This document shows, one piece after another, positions 7,360 through 14,206 of a DNA stretch of 15,063 nt (position 1 is the stretch's first letter; each line of letters begins with the position of its first letter). Origin of the DNA: Actinobacteria bacterium 13_1_20CM_4_69_9 (GTDB taxonomy: Bacteria; Actinomycetota; Thermoleophilia; Gaiellales; Gaiellaceae); assembly GCA_001920085.1 (NCBI GenBank), contig MNJC01000097.1, positions 1-15,063 of the forward strand. The letters run 5' to 3'. A program made the position numbers and the translations under genes. The notes under the pieces are model-generated. The model made no database searches and was not told the origin of the DNA. It saw only the letters and a program-made list of their open reading frames with translations.

Positions 7360-9375
7360 CTAGCGCACGCGCATACGCCCGCGCGCGAATGCGTCGATCC
7401 GGCCCCAGCGCCCGGGAATGTCGAGCAGCTCGAGGTGGCCGATTCCGGCTGGAAGTGCAGGATCGACGACGAGGTGCTCGCCCACCGGCTCGAGGCCGAG
7501 CATCGTCGACAGCAACAGCAACGGCGCCCCGGTCGACCACGCCTGCGGGCTGCACGCCGTCGGGTACTGCACCGGATACTTCGTCACCGAGCGCTCGTAG
7601 CCCCCGAACGCCTCGGGCAGGCGCCCGCCGAAGAGCTCCGCGGCTTCGAGGATCCCGGAGGCGAGCTGCGCGGCCTCCTGCTTGAACCCGTACTTGCGCA
7701 GCCCCCACGCGATGAACGACGTGTCGAACGGCCACACCGTGCCGACGTGGTAGCCGATCGGGTTGTACCGCGCCTCACCTTCGGCGAGCGTGCGCACGCC
7801 CCAGCCCGAGAACAGGCGCGGCCCGAGCAGGTGCCGCGCGACCGCCTTCGCCTTCGACTTGTCGACGATGCCGCTCCAGAGGAGATGGCCGTTGTTCGAG
7901 GAGAGCGCGTCGACCTGTGCGCCGTCGGCATCCAGCGCGAGGGCGTAGTACTGGCCGTCGGCCACCCAGAAGTCGCGGTTGAACCGTCGCTTCAGGTCTG
8001 CCGCCTGCTGCTCGAGCTCCTCCGCGAACGCGACGTCCTTCCAGAACTCGCGCGCGAGCCGCGCACCGCGCAGCTTCGCGTCGTACGCGTACCCCTGCAG
8101 CTCGCACGTCGCGCGTGGGAAACCCGGCAGCCTGCCGTCGCGGTACGAGATCGAGTCCCAGGAGTCCTTCCAGCACTGGTTCTCGAGGCCTGTCTCCTCG
8201 TTGCGCCGCTGATACCAGATGTAGCCGTTGCCCTGCAGGTCGGCGTACTCGTCGATCCAGCGCAGCGCCGCACGTGCCTCGTATTCGAGGTCGCGCACGA
8301 GGTTGCGGTCGCCCGACCAGCGCTCGTACTCGTCGAGCAGGATGACGAAGAGCGGCGTCGCGTCCGCCGCGCCGTAGTACGCGGAGTGCGGGCGCTCCTC
8401 GAACGCCGTCAGCTCCCCGTAGCGGAGCTCGTGCAGGATGCGGCCGGGATCTTCGTCCCGGAAGTCGTCGCGGCGCGAGCCTTGCCATTCGCCCAGCGCC
8501 CGCAGGGTCGTCCAGGCCAACTCGGGGACGAACGGCAGCGCCTGCAGGCTCGTGAAGATGCTGTCGCGGCCGAACATCGTCATGAACCAGGGCAGGCCGG
8601 CGGCCGGCAGGCTGCGTCCGCGCGCGATCGGCGGCGAGAAGCGCAGCGCGGCGAGATCCACGAGGCTCTGGTGGTAGATGCGTTGCAACGGCTCCCAGTC
8701 GCACTCGAGCCGCGGCGCCTCCGCCACCCACTTCTCGAGATCGCGCGCCTTCGACGTGCGCCCTCGACGCTCCGCCCCGATCCCGAGTCCACCCGCGAGG
8801 ACTTGCAGATCGGTCGTCCACTCACCGTGCGGCTCGAGGTGCACGTCGAAGCTCAGGCCGTCGGCGTCCAGCTCGACAGGCGCGCTCGAAGAGATCGTTG
8901 TCCAGCGCGCGTACGTCTCTCGGTCGTACGCCAGCACGAGGCTGCCGTTGTCCATCCGCGTCGTGTACGAGCCCTTCTTCGCGAGCGCGTCCTTCACTTC
9001 GAACAGGTCGGCGAAGTCCGAGGCTACGTCGATGCGCACGTGCAGGTCGACGGGCTGCTCGTCGTGGTTGAGGATCGTCAGCTGCTCTTCGAAGCCCTCG
9101 CCGACCGCGCGCTGCCGGATCACCGACAGCTTCGAGTCGACGTACACCGTGCCCGTTCCCGGCACGAGGAAGAAGCGCGTCTCGAAGTAGTTCAGGTCGT
9201 CCACGGACAGCGTGTTCAGATGCTGGCCGTCGACAGTGAGAATCCACTTCGACAGAAAGCGCGTGTCGTACGAAAAGAGACCGGTCGGATCCGTGAGCGA
9301 CGCGGAGATGTCCCCGCGGCTGTCACTGACCACGAACGTGTTGCCGTCGAGAATCTGGACGAGCTCGTCGCTCAC
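7360..9375 (-). CDS. Glycogen debranching enzyme (amylo-alpha-1,6-glucosidase family)
   Basis: A 671-aa cytoplasmic glycosidase. Start GTG 9375 overlaps the stop of the SCP2 gene (GTGA); the frame is open further upstream, but that part reads through the SCP2 gene. The N-terminal beta-rich GDE_N-type domain (~5-200) begins with ILDGNTFVVSDSRGDI. The C-terminal (alpha/alpha)6-barrel contains PWFMTMFGRDSIFTSLQALP (262-281), the acid-rich ENQCWKDSWDSI (398-409), GTVWPFDTSFIAWGLRKYG (545-563) and LPEAFGGY (586-593). These are standard blocks of bacterial amylo-alpha-1,6-glucosidase-like enzymes, with the catalytic acids expected among D405/D408 and E588. It should hydrolyse alpha-1,6 branch points or short side chains of glycogen or a related storage glucan; the exact linkage is inferred from the family. 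Length is normal for actinobacterial members. No other glycogen gene is in the window. Confidence 0.9.
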   Translation of the reverse strand: MSDELVQILDGNTFVVSDSRGDISASLTDPTGLFSYDTRFLSKWILTVDGQHLNTLSVDDLNYFETRFFLVPGTGTVYVDSKLSVIRQRAVGEGFEEQLTILNHDEQPVDLHVRIDVASDFADLFEVKDALAKKGSYTTRMDNGSLVLAYDRETYARWTTISSSAPVELDADGLSFDVHLEPHGEWTTDLQVLAGGLGIGAERRGRTSKARDLEKWVAEAPRLECDWEPLQRIYHQSLVDLAALRFSPPIARGRSLPAAGLPWFMTMFGRDSIFTSLQALPFVPELAWTTLRALGEWQGSRRDDFRDEDPGRILHELRYGELTAFEERPHSAYYGAADATPLFVILLDEYERWSGDRNLVRDLEYEARAALRWIDEYADLQGNGYIWYQRRNEETGLENQCWKDSWDSISYRDGRLPGFPRATCELQGYAYDAKLRGARLAREFWKDVAFAEELEQQAADLKRRFNRDFWVADGQYYALALDADGAQVDALSSNNGHLLWSGIVDKSKAKAVARHLLGPRLFSGWGVRTLAEGEARYNPIGYHVGTVWPFDTSFIAWGLRKYGFKQEAAQLASGILEAAELFGGRLPEAFGGYERSVTKYPVQYPTACSPQAWSTGAPLLLLSTMLGLEPVGEHLVVDPALPAGIGHLELLDIPGRWGRIDAFARGRMRVR

Positions 9376-9725
9376 GACGGTGACGGAAACAGCCGTTGGA
9401 ATACGATCACGAGGTTCCAGTCGCCTTCCAGCGACGCTTCTCCTCGCAGGACGGCGGTCACAGCATTCGCCTCGCCCGTTGCGATGCGGCCGAACAGCTG
9501 CTTGTCGAGGCGAAAGGTCGAGTCGGCAGCCTGGTTCCGCTTCGAGACCTCGACAGTGCCGTCGTCGATCGCCACGAACCAACGCTCGCTGCGGCCGTTG
9601 TCGTCGAGGTCGATGCGGACGACTCCGGACTTGCGGGCGAGCGCCGGCTGGCGGCCGCCCTGCCGGAGGCCGTCGAAAAACGCCGTCGTCGGATCGGTCA
9701 CGCCGTCAAAGTTGCTTACGGCCAA
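9372..9725 (-). CDS. SCP2 sterol-carrier-like domain protein
   Basis: A 117-aa single-domain protein. The pattern VVRIDLDDNGRSERWFVAID, GTVEV, then DSTFRLDKQLFGRIATGEAN (~69-87), AVLRGEASLEGDW (91-103) and a final LVIVFQRLFPS is characteristic of actinobacterial SCP2-like (sterol carrier protein 2) folds, which bind hydrophobic ligands in a small cavity. The ligand is unknown. The start is TTG 9725, with GGTGAG (9750-9755, read on the minus strand) some 24 nt upstream and another GGTGAG-type arm (9737-9743 region) too weakly placed to decide; GTG 9701 is an alternative that would drop 8 residues. Its stop overlaps the debranching enzyme start by 4 bp, so the two are made together. The inverted-repeat array at 9737-9767 begins 12 bp upstream of the start codon and probably controls the pair. 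Confidence 0.82.
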   Translation of the reverse strand: MAVSNFDGVTDPTTAFFDGLRQGGRQPALARKSGVVRIDLDDNGRSERWFVAIDDGTVEVSKRNQAADSTFRLDKQLFGRIATGEANAVTAVLRGEASLEGDWNLVIVFQRLFPSPS

Positions 9726-9736
9726 GGTGGCTTGGT

Positions 9737-9767
9737 CTCACCCAGCGGGGGTGAGCATCACTCACGC
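9737..9767. promoter_or_regulatory. Inverted-repeat array A (three alternating half-sites, 12-bp period)
   Basis: Half-sites CTCACCC (9737), GGGTGAG (9749) and CTCACGC (9761) start exactly 12 bp apart and alternate in orientation. They form two overlapping dyads with 7-bp arms and 5-bp spacers. The array lies between the divergent SCP2 gene (minus) and the MFS remnant (plus). The same design occurs at 10887-10917 and 14703-14745. Confidence 0.6.
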
Positions 9768-9773
9768 GCGTAG

Positions 9774-10019
9774 ATGTTCCACTCCCGCGGCGTGTCCAGC
9801 GCCGCAGCCGCAGCCGCCGAACCGCCCGTCGCCCGCAAGGCCGGGACCGGCGTGCTCACGGCCGCATGCGTGTCGGCGCTGGTGGTCAACGCCAACACGT
9901 CCGCCGTCACGATCCTGCTGCCGGCGATCAGCGAGGAGGCCCGCCGACCGCGCCCGGCCGACCTCGCCGCCGCCGCCGCGGTGACGACGCACACGATCCC
10001 CGTCCCGCAGGAGGTGTAG
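9774..10019 (+). pseudogene. N-terminal remnant of an MFS transporter gene (81 codons)
   Basis: From ATG 9774 the frame encodes 81 residues with a normal codon bias. The segment VLTAACVSALVVNANTSAVT, followed by ILLPAISEEAR (~27-57), is the first membrane helix and following loop typical of drug/proton MFS permeases (VVNANTTAVTVLLPAISE pattern). The sequence then changes into a short Ala-rich tail and stops, so 11 or more membrane helices are missing. I infer a gene that lost most of its body in a deletion joining it to the glutamine amidotransferase. An alternative is a real one-helix small protein. Its last codons (CAG GAG GTG) supply the strong ribosome binding site of the next gene, and the array at 9737-9767 ends 6 nt before its ATG. 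Confidence 0.45.
10009..10014 (+). promoter_or_regulatory. Ribosome binding site of the glutamine amidotransferase gene
   Basis: AGGAGG lies 9 nt before ATG 10024 and fixes the start, so that Cys2 becomes the N-terminal nucleophile after removal of Met. It is embedded in the final codons of the upstream MFS remnant frame. Confidence 0.7.
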
Positions 10020-10023
10020 CGCA

Positions 10024-10848
10024 ATGTGCCGCTGGCTCGCCTATTCAGGCTCACCGATCCGCCTCGAAGAGCTGCTCGTCAAGCGCGACCGCTCGCTGAT
10101 CGACCAGAGCCTCCACTCGCGCCAGGGCGCGACCACCACGAACGGCGACGGCTTCGGCGTCGGCTGGTACGAGGACGGCGAGCCGCCGCGCGTCTACCGC
10201 AGCACGCACCCCGCCTGGAACGACCGTAACCTGCGCGAGCTCGCGGCGGGCATCTCCTCACCGCTCTTCTTCGCGCACATCCGCGCGTCGACCGGGTCGG
10301 CCATCCAGGAGACGAACGTGCACCCGTTCCGCTACGGCCGCTGGCTCTGGATGCACAACGGCCTGATCCGCGAGTACCCGCGCGTGCGCCGCGAGCTGCA
10401 GCTGCGGGTGGCCGCCGAGCTCTACACCTCGATCGAGGGGACGACCGACTCCGAGACGATGTTCTATCTAGCACTGACGTTCGGGCTCGAGGAGGATCCC
10501 GTCGGGGCGCTCGAGCAGACGATCGGCTTCATCGAGGAGACAGGTCGGAAGCACGACGTCGAGCTGCCGATTCAGATGACGGTCGCGACGACGAACGGCG
10601 AGAGCATCTGGGCGTTCCGCTACTCGAGCGAGCACGATTCGCGCTCGCTGTACTTCAGCACGCGCATGGACTCGCTGAAGGCGCTCTATCCCGAGCTGGT
10701 CGAGTTCGCCCAGCTCTCCGACGAGACGCGGGTGGTCGTGTCGGAGCCGCTCGGCGATCTCCCCGGCGCCTGGAACCAGGTGCCGGAGTCGCACGTTGCG
10801 ATCGTGCAACCCGGCGAAGACACACTGAAGCCCTTCTCGCCGCGCTGA
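10024..10848 (+). CDS. Class II glutamine amidotransferase (YafJ/EgtC-like Ntn hydrolase)
   Basis: A 274-aa Ntn-hydrolase. After Met removal Cys2 (MCRWLAYSG) is the catalytic nucleophile. Other family blocks are TTTNGDGFGVGWY (37-49), FFAHIRASTG (82-91), NVHPFRYGRWLWMHNGLI (98-115, oxyanion/substrate residues) and TTDSETMFYLAL. This stand-alone glutaminase-type domain occurs in YafJ and in EgtC of ergothioneine biosynthesis, which cleaves a gamma-glutamyl amide. No egtB or egtD gene is nearby, so EgtC function is not supported and the substrate is open. The start is fixed by an AGGAGG and by the N-terminal cysteine. It lies downstream of the MFS remnant and upstream of the second inverted-repeat array, which may also serve as its transcript end. 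Confidence 0.88.
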   Translation: MCRWLAYSGSPIRLEELLVKRDRSLIDQSLHSRQGATTTNGDGFGVGWYEDGEPPRVYRSTHPAWNDRNLRELAAGISSPLFFAHIRASTGSAIQETNVHPFRYGRWLWMHNGLIREYPRVRRELQLRVAAELYTSIEGTTDSETMFYLALTFGLEEDPVGALEQTIGFIEETGRKHDVELPIQMTVATTNGESIWAFRYSSEHDSRSLYFSTRMDSLKALYPELVEFAQLSDETRVVVSEPLGDLPGAWNQVPESHVAIVQPGEDTLKPFSPR

Positions 10849-10886
10849 CGCGGCGACACTCCAGGCCCACCACGAACACGCAGGCC

Positions 10887-10917
10887 CTCCCCCGCACGGG
10901 GTGAGGGTGCCTCACCC
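10887..10917. promoter_or_regulatory. Inverted-repeat array B (three half-sites, 12-bp period)
   Basis: Half-sites CTCCCCC (10887, one mismatch), GGGTGAG (10899) and CTCACCC (10911) repeat the order and spacing of the array at 9737-9767. The inner pair extends to a perfect 8-bp stem with a 3-nt loop (10899-10917), so a hairpin or weak terminator for the upstream gene is possible. There is no T run. The next gene starts 22 bp downstream. Confidence 0.6.
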
Positions 10918-10939
10918 GACGCCCCCGCAGACTCGCCGC

Positions 10940-11077
10940 GTGGAGATCGGAGAGCCTCAGCGGACGTACACGGTCGAGCCGCTCGAGGATCCGGTCCCGC
11001 GCGAGTCGCCGCCGGCCGAACCGGACGACCCACCCGTCGAAGCTCCACGCGAGCCGGAGGAGGTGCCGGCACGCTAG
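10940..11077 (+). CDS. Small Pro/Glu-rich protein (45 aa)
   Basis: GTG 10940 opens a 45-codon frame: MEIGEPQRTYTVEPLEDPVP, then a tail rich in Pro, Glu and Arg ending in VPAR. The RTYTVEPLEDPVPRE core looks like a conserved small-protein motif rather than random sequence, but I cannot assign a family or a function. It is strongly acidic, has no membrane segment and is likely disordered. No Shine-Dalgarno sequence precedes the GTG, so leaderless translation would be needed. It starts 22 bp after the array at 10887-10917, and its final codons contain the GGAGGAGGT that may serve the next gene. Confidence 0.5.
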   Translation: MEIGEPQRTYTVEPLEDPVPRESPPAEPDDPPVEAPREPEEVPAR

Positions 11078-11133
11078 CCGCGGCCGCGCCCGACTTCTTC
11101 GAGCCCGTCGTCGGCTGGAGAGCGTGGGCCGTC

Positions 11134-11643
11134 GTGCAGGACCGCCGGCGGCTCCGCCTCCGCAGCGTCGTGTTCGACACGATCTGGCCGGCCGACACCG
11201 CGCTCAATGCCGGCTGCAACCGCGTGTGGACGCGCATCCGCAGCCGGCTACCGTGGCGCAGCGACGCGACGCACGACGTCCCCCTCTGGCAGTGCAGCTG
11301 CGGCATCTACGCCGCGCACGACCCGGAGCTCGCGGCCGAGTACCTCTACCTGTACAGCGACGTGCATCAGCCGCGCGTCGTCTATCGCGCGATCGGCCTC
11401 GTCTCGATGTGGGGCGCCGTCGTGGAGGGAGAAAGCGGCTGGCGCGCATCGAACGCGTTTCCGAAGCGGCTGTTCCTGCCGCGCGCGCAACGCGAGTCGG
11501 ACGTCGAGGAGATCTGCGACGGGCTGGCCGACTATGGGGTCCCGATCGAGATCCTCGACGACGGCGAGACCCCCGTCGCACGGGCCGTGCGACGCGTTCG
11601 GCGCGACCGGCGGCGACGCCGGCGCGCGACCCAGAGCGGCTGA
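11134..11643 (+). CDS. Conserved actinobacterial hypothetical protein with CxCGIY motif
   Basis: From the first canonical start, GTG 11134, the product is 169 aa. It contains LRLRSVVFDTIWPADTALNA, then WQCSCGIYAAHDPELAAEYL (~52-71), VSMWGAVVEGESGWRASNAF and LFLPRAQ. The pattern WP...A.C...H..P...C.CGIYA is one I associate with a widespread uncharacterised actinobacterial family. The C-terminus is a basic Arg-rich tail. The conserved N-terminal block actually begins upstream: the same frame reads DFFEPVVGWRAWAVVQDRRR from 11092, and no ATG, GTG or TTG is available. A near-perfect GGAGGAGGT (11056-11064) precedes ACG 11071, so the true start may be that ACG (~190 aa). It is followed after 1 nt by the AI-2E permease gene, so the two are likely co-translated. 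Function unknown. Confidence 0.75.
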   Translation: MQDRRRLRLRSVVFDTIWPADTALNAGCNRVWTRIRSRLPWRSDATHDVPLWQCSCGIYAAHDPELAAEYLYLYSDVHQPRVVYRAIGLVSMWGAVVEGESGWRASNAFPKRLFLPRAQRESDVEEICDGLADYGVPIEILDDGETPVARAVRRVRRDRRRRRRATQSG

Positions 11644-11644
11644 C

Positions 11645-12862
11645 GTGCGGTTCCCCAGGCTTCGGCCAAACCGGCCGAAAGAGGAAGACGAAGTCGGTGC
11701 TGCGCTCGCGGCGTCGCAGCACGCGCATGACGACGGCGAGACCCGGACCGTCGTCACGCTCGACGCCGACCAGCTGAGGCAGCTCTCTGCTGTCTTCGCA
11801 TCGCCGCGCTGGCTGCGCGACCTCGGCGTCGCGTCCTGGCTGCTCGTCGGCGTCGCGGCGCTGCTCGTCGGCCTGACGTGGGTGCTCGGGATAACGTCGA
11901 CGATCGTCGTCCCCGTCCTCGTCGGGCTCGTCATCTCGACGGTCGCAAGCCCGGCGGTGTCGTGGATGCACGGCCATCGCGTCCCGCGTGCCCTCGGCGC
12001 GCTCGTCGTGCTGCTGATCGTGATCGCGATCGCAGTGCTGATCGTCTTTCTCGTAATCGGGGGCGTGCGCGCGCAGTCGGGTTCAATCGCGGCTGAAGCC
12101 AACGCCGCGGCGGACAAGTTCCAGCAGTGGCTCCAGGATCTCGGCATGAACGATTCGGGCGCCTCGACGGCGTCGAACGACCTCGGGTCCTCCGTGCACG
12201 ACATGATCGCCGTGTTCACGAAGGGCCTTGCGGCCGGCATCAGCGGCCTGACGTCGCTCGGCTTCTTCCTCGCGTTCAGCGCTTTCAGCACGTTCATGCT
12301 GCTGAAGGACGGACCGCTGCTGCGACGCTGGCTCAACGGCCATCTCGCAGTTCCGGCAGTCGTCGCGGAGACGATCACCGGGCGAGTCATACGCTCGGTC
12401 CGCGCCTACTTCCTCGGCACGACGATCGTCGCGGCGTTCAATGCGATCGTCGTCGGCGTCGGTGCGTGGCTGCTCGACGTACCGCTCGCCGGGACGATCG
12501 CGGTCGTCACGTTCGTGACCGCCTACGTCCCGTTCGTCGGGGCGTTCGTGTCGGGCGCGTTCGCGGTGGTGCTCGCGCTCGGGTCGAAGGGCACCTCGAC
12601 CGCAGTCATCATGCTGATCATCGTCCTCCTCGCGAACGGGCTGTTGCAGAACATCGTCCAGCCGATCGCGATGGGCGCGACGCTGCGCATGAACCCGCTG
12701 CTGATCCTCATCGTCACGATCTCGGCCGGCGCGTTCTTCGGCACCGCCGGGCTCATTCTCGCCGCGCCCCTCACCGCGGCGGGGATACACATCTCCGGCG
12801 ACCTTGCAAAGGTGCGGCGCGCCCGGGCGCCGGCTACGGCGTCGGCTCCACCACCAGCGTAA
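11645..12862 (+). CDS. AI-2E/PerM family permease
   Basis: A 405-aa membrane protein from GTG 11645, one nucleotide after the previous stop; the longer open frame upstream is a shadow of that gene. The first ~55 residues are a charged cytoplasmic tail. Hydrophobic segments follow at ~63-80, ~84-101, ~117-140, a long soluble loop (~141-195), and then ~199-220, ~256-280, ~283-312, ~319-333 and ~350-382. Hallmarks of the AI-2E/PerM family are YVPFVGAFVSG (294-304) and the QNIVQPIAMGATLRMNPLLI block (335-354) with PLTAAG near the end. Family members include the disputed autoinducer-2 exporter TqsA and sodium/proton antiporters, so substrate cannot be assigned. The 3' end overlaps the convergent nfeD-like gene by 29 bp. 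Confidence 0.9.
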   Translation: MRFPRLRPNRPKEEDEVGAALAASQHAHDDGETRTVVTLDADQLRQLSAVFASPRWLRDLGVASWLLVGVAALLVGLTWVLGITSTIVVPVLVGLVISTVASPAVSWMHGHRVPRALGALVVLLIVIAIAVLIVFLVIGGVRAQSGSIAAEANAAADKFQQWLQDLGMNDSGASTASNDLGSSVHDMIAVFTKGLAAGISGLTSLGFFLAFSAFSTFMLLKDGPLLRRWLNGHLAVPAVVAETITGRVIRSVRAYFLGTTIVAAFNAIVVGVGAWLLDVPLAGTIAVVTFVTAYVPFVGAFVSGAFAVVLALGSKGTSTAVIMLIIVLLANGLLQNIVQPIAMGATLRMNPLLILIVTISAGAFFGTAGLILAAPLTAAGIHISGDLAKVRRARAPATASAPPPA

Positions 12863-13154
12863 GGCCGTCCACGCGCAGGACGCGGACCGTCGTCCCGACG
12901 TCGGCCCCGGCCGCGCACTCTGCCTCCCACAGCTCCCCGCCGACGAAGACCTGCCCGTGCGGCCTGCACGTCGCACGCACCTCGGCGATCTGCCCGACGA
13001 GCGTCTGTGTGCCGACGACCTTGCGCCGCCCGCGTACGGTGCGGTTCCAGAGATAGAGCTCGATCGAGCCGAGAACTGCGAACACCGCGGCGCCGATCAC
13101 ATCCCAGGGCTCGGGCAAGAACAGCAGCAGGACAACGGCGACGATGAGCAGCAT
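12834..13154 (-). CDS. Short NfeD-type membrane protein
   Basis: A 106-aa protein from ATG 13154, whose first base is the last base of the upstream stop codon (TGATG). GGAGAG lies 3 nt upstream. Two membrane helices (~1-13 and ~17-36, with PEPW between) are followed by an OB-fold domain (~46-104): VGTQTLVGQIAEVRATCRPH, GQVFVGGELWEAEC and VRVLRVDGLTLVVEP. This is the layout of short NfeD (DUF107-like) proteins, which usually accompany stomatin/flotillin-type scaffold proteins in membrane microdomains. No stomatin gene is next to it; here it ends an operon with a flippase-like protein and a DUF1269-type protein. The start is chosen because the frame upstream is a shadow of the flippase-like gene. 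Confidence 0.87.
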   Translation of the reverse strand: MLLIVAVVLLLFLPEPWDVIGAAVFAVLGSIELYLWNRTVRGRRKVVGTQTLVGQIAEVRATCRPHGQVFVGGELWEAECAAGADVGTTVRVLRVDGLTLVVEPTP

Positions 13155-14206
13155 CAGCTCTCCGCCGGCCGGAGGCGTTTCCAGGTCGCCCCGGCCAGCA
13201 GGCCGAGCGTGAGCGTCGGGACGATGGTCAGGAACCGGTAGACGAGGACCGCTGCGACGACCTCCGCGTTGTCGCCGCCGAACCCGACGAGCGCCGTCGT
13301 CAAGCCCACCTCGACGATGCCGATGCCCCCGGGCGTGATCGGGATCGAACCGAGCAGGCGCACGAGCGACCATGCGGCGAACGCTTCGATCGCGGAGACC
13401 TCAGCGGCCGACACGCCGAAGACGCGCAGGCAGGTGAAGAGGACGAGGAACACCGTCAGCTGCCCTGCGAGCACTGCGAGGGTCAGCACGTGCCAACGTC
13501 GTTTCAGGAGGCCGACCGCCTCGTGCCGGAAGGAGACGAACGACCTGCCGTCCCATTTCACGGGCTTACGCCGGATCCAGCCCTTCAGCCGCGTCACGAC
13601 CCGCGCCGCGGTGTCGCCGACCCACTTGGCGAGGCGGTCGCTCGTCAGTCCGGCTGCGAAGCCGGCGGCGCTGACGACCAGGATCGCGACGCCGATGAAC
13701 GCGACGGTCTGCAGCAGCGGGTTCTGCTCCTTCGACTGCGTCAGCAGCGCCAGCGCGATGATCGGGAACGCGAGCATTGCGAACTGGTTCCAGATGCCGG
13801 TCACCGCCAGGGCGAGCGTGACCGGCCGTCCCGTGAAGCCCCAGCCGCGCAGCATTCCGAAGGACACGCCTATGCCGACCGCGGCGCCGCCCGGGAGCAC
13901 GTAGGTCGACGCGGTCGACGCCTGCGTGAGCACGAACGCTTGCCGAAAGCGCAGCCCGGGCAGCGCGGCCTGCCAGGGCGGCGCATAGGTCGCAAGGTTC
14001 AGCGCAATCGCGCCGACGAGCAATCCGACCTGCGACCATGACAGCGTCTTGACCACTGCCCAGACGTCGCGGTAGTCGGCGACCCTCGGCAGGACGAAGA
14101 CGAACGTGCCGACGATGACTGCGATCCCGAGGCCGCCGCCGAGAGCCGTGCGCCAGGAGATGCGCCGCTTCGCCTTCGGCGGAGCGACAGGTGCGGCGTC
14201 GCTCAC
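13154..14206 (-). CDS. Lysylphosphatidylglycerol synthase TM-region / UPF0104 family membrane protein
   Basis: A 350-aa polytopic protein starting at GTG 14206, which overlaps the DUF1269 stop (GTGA). About eight membrane helices are visible (e.g. ~21-40, ~57-75, ~133-156, ~166-187, ~238-260, ~277-292, ~295-325, ~326-340). Hallmarks are YVLPGGAAVGIGVSFGMLRG (102-121) and the SIPITPGGIGIVEVGL block (287-302) of the LPG_synthase_TM/UPF0104 family. This family includes the flippase half of MprF but, as here, often lacks the aminoacyltransferase domain, so it would act in lipid or glycolipid flipping rather than lysine transfer. The substrate is unknown. It is the middle gene of a three-gene overlapping operon. 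The longer open frame upstream is a shadow of DUF1269. Confidence 0.88.
   Translation of the reverse strand: MSDAAPVAPPKAKRRISWRTALGGGLGIAVIVGTFVFVLPRVADYRDVWAVVKTLSWSQVGLLVGAIALNLATYAPPWQAALPGLRFRQAFVLTQASTASTYVLPGGAAVGIGVSFGMLRGWGFTGRPVTLALAVTGIWNQFAMLAFPIIALALLTQSKEQNPLLQTVAFIGVAILVVSAAGFAAGLTSDRLAKWVGDTAARVVTRLKGWIRRKPVKWDGRSFVSFRHEAVGLLKRRWHVLTLAVLAGQLTVFLVLFTCLRVFGVSAAEVSAIEAFAAWSLVRLLGSIPITPGGIGIVEVGLTTALVGFGGDNAEVVAAVLVYRFLTIVPTLTLGLLAGATWKRLRPAES

Noticed and set aside
9376..9582. Longer N-terminus for the debranching enzyme
   Set aside because: Those codons overlap the SCP2 gene in another frame and are not protein-like; GTG 9375 begins the conserved domain and overlaps the SCP2 stop.
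10024..10848. Calling the amidotransferase EgtC (ergothioneine biosynthesis)
   Set aside because: No egtA, egtB or egtD neighbour is present, and the family blocks are shared with YafJ-type proteins.
10899..10917. 8-bp stem as an intrinsic terminator of the amidotransferase gene
   Set aside because: No T run follows, and the same arms recur in gaps where termination makes no sense (divergent promoters), so an operator-type role fits better.
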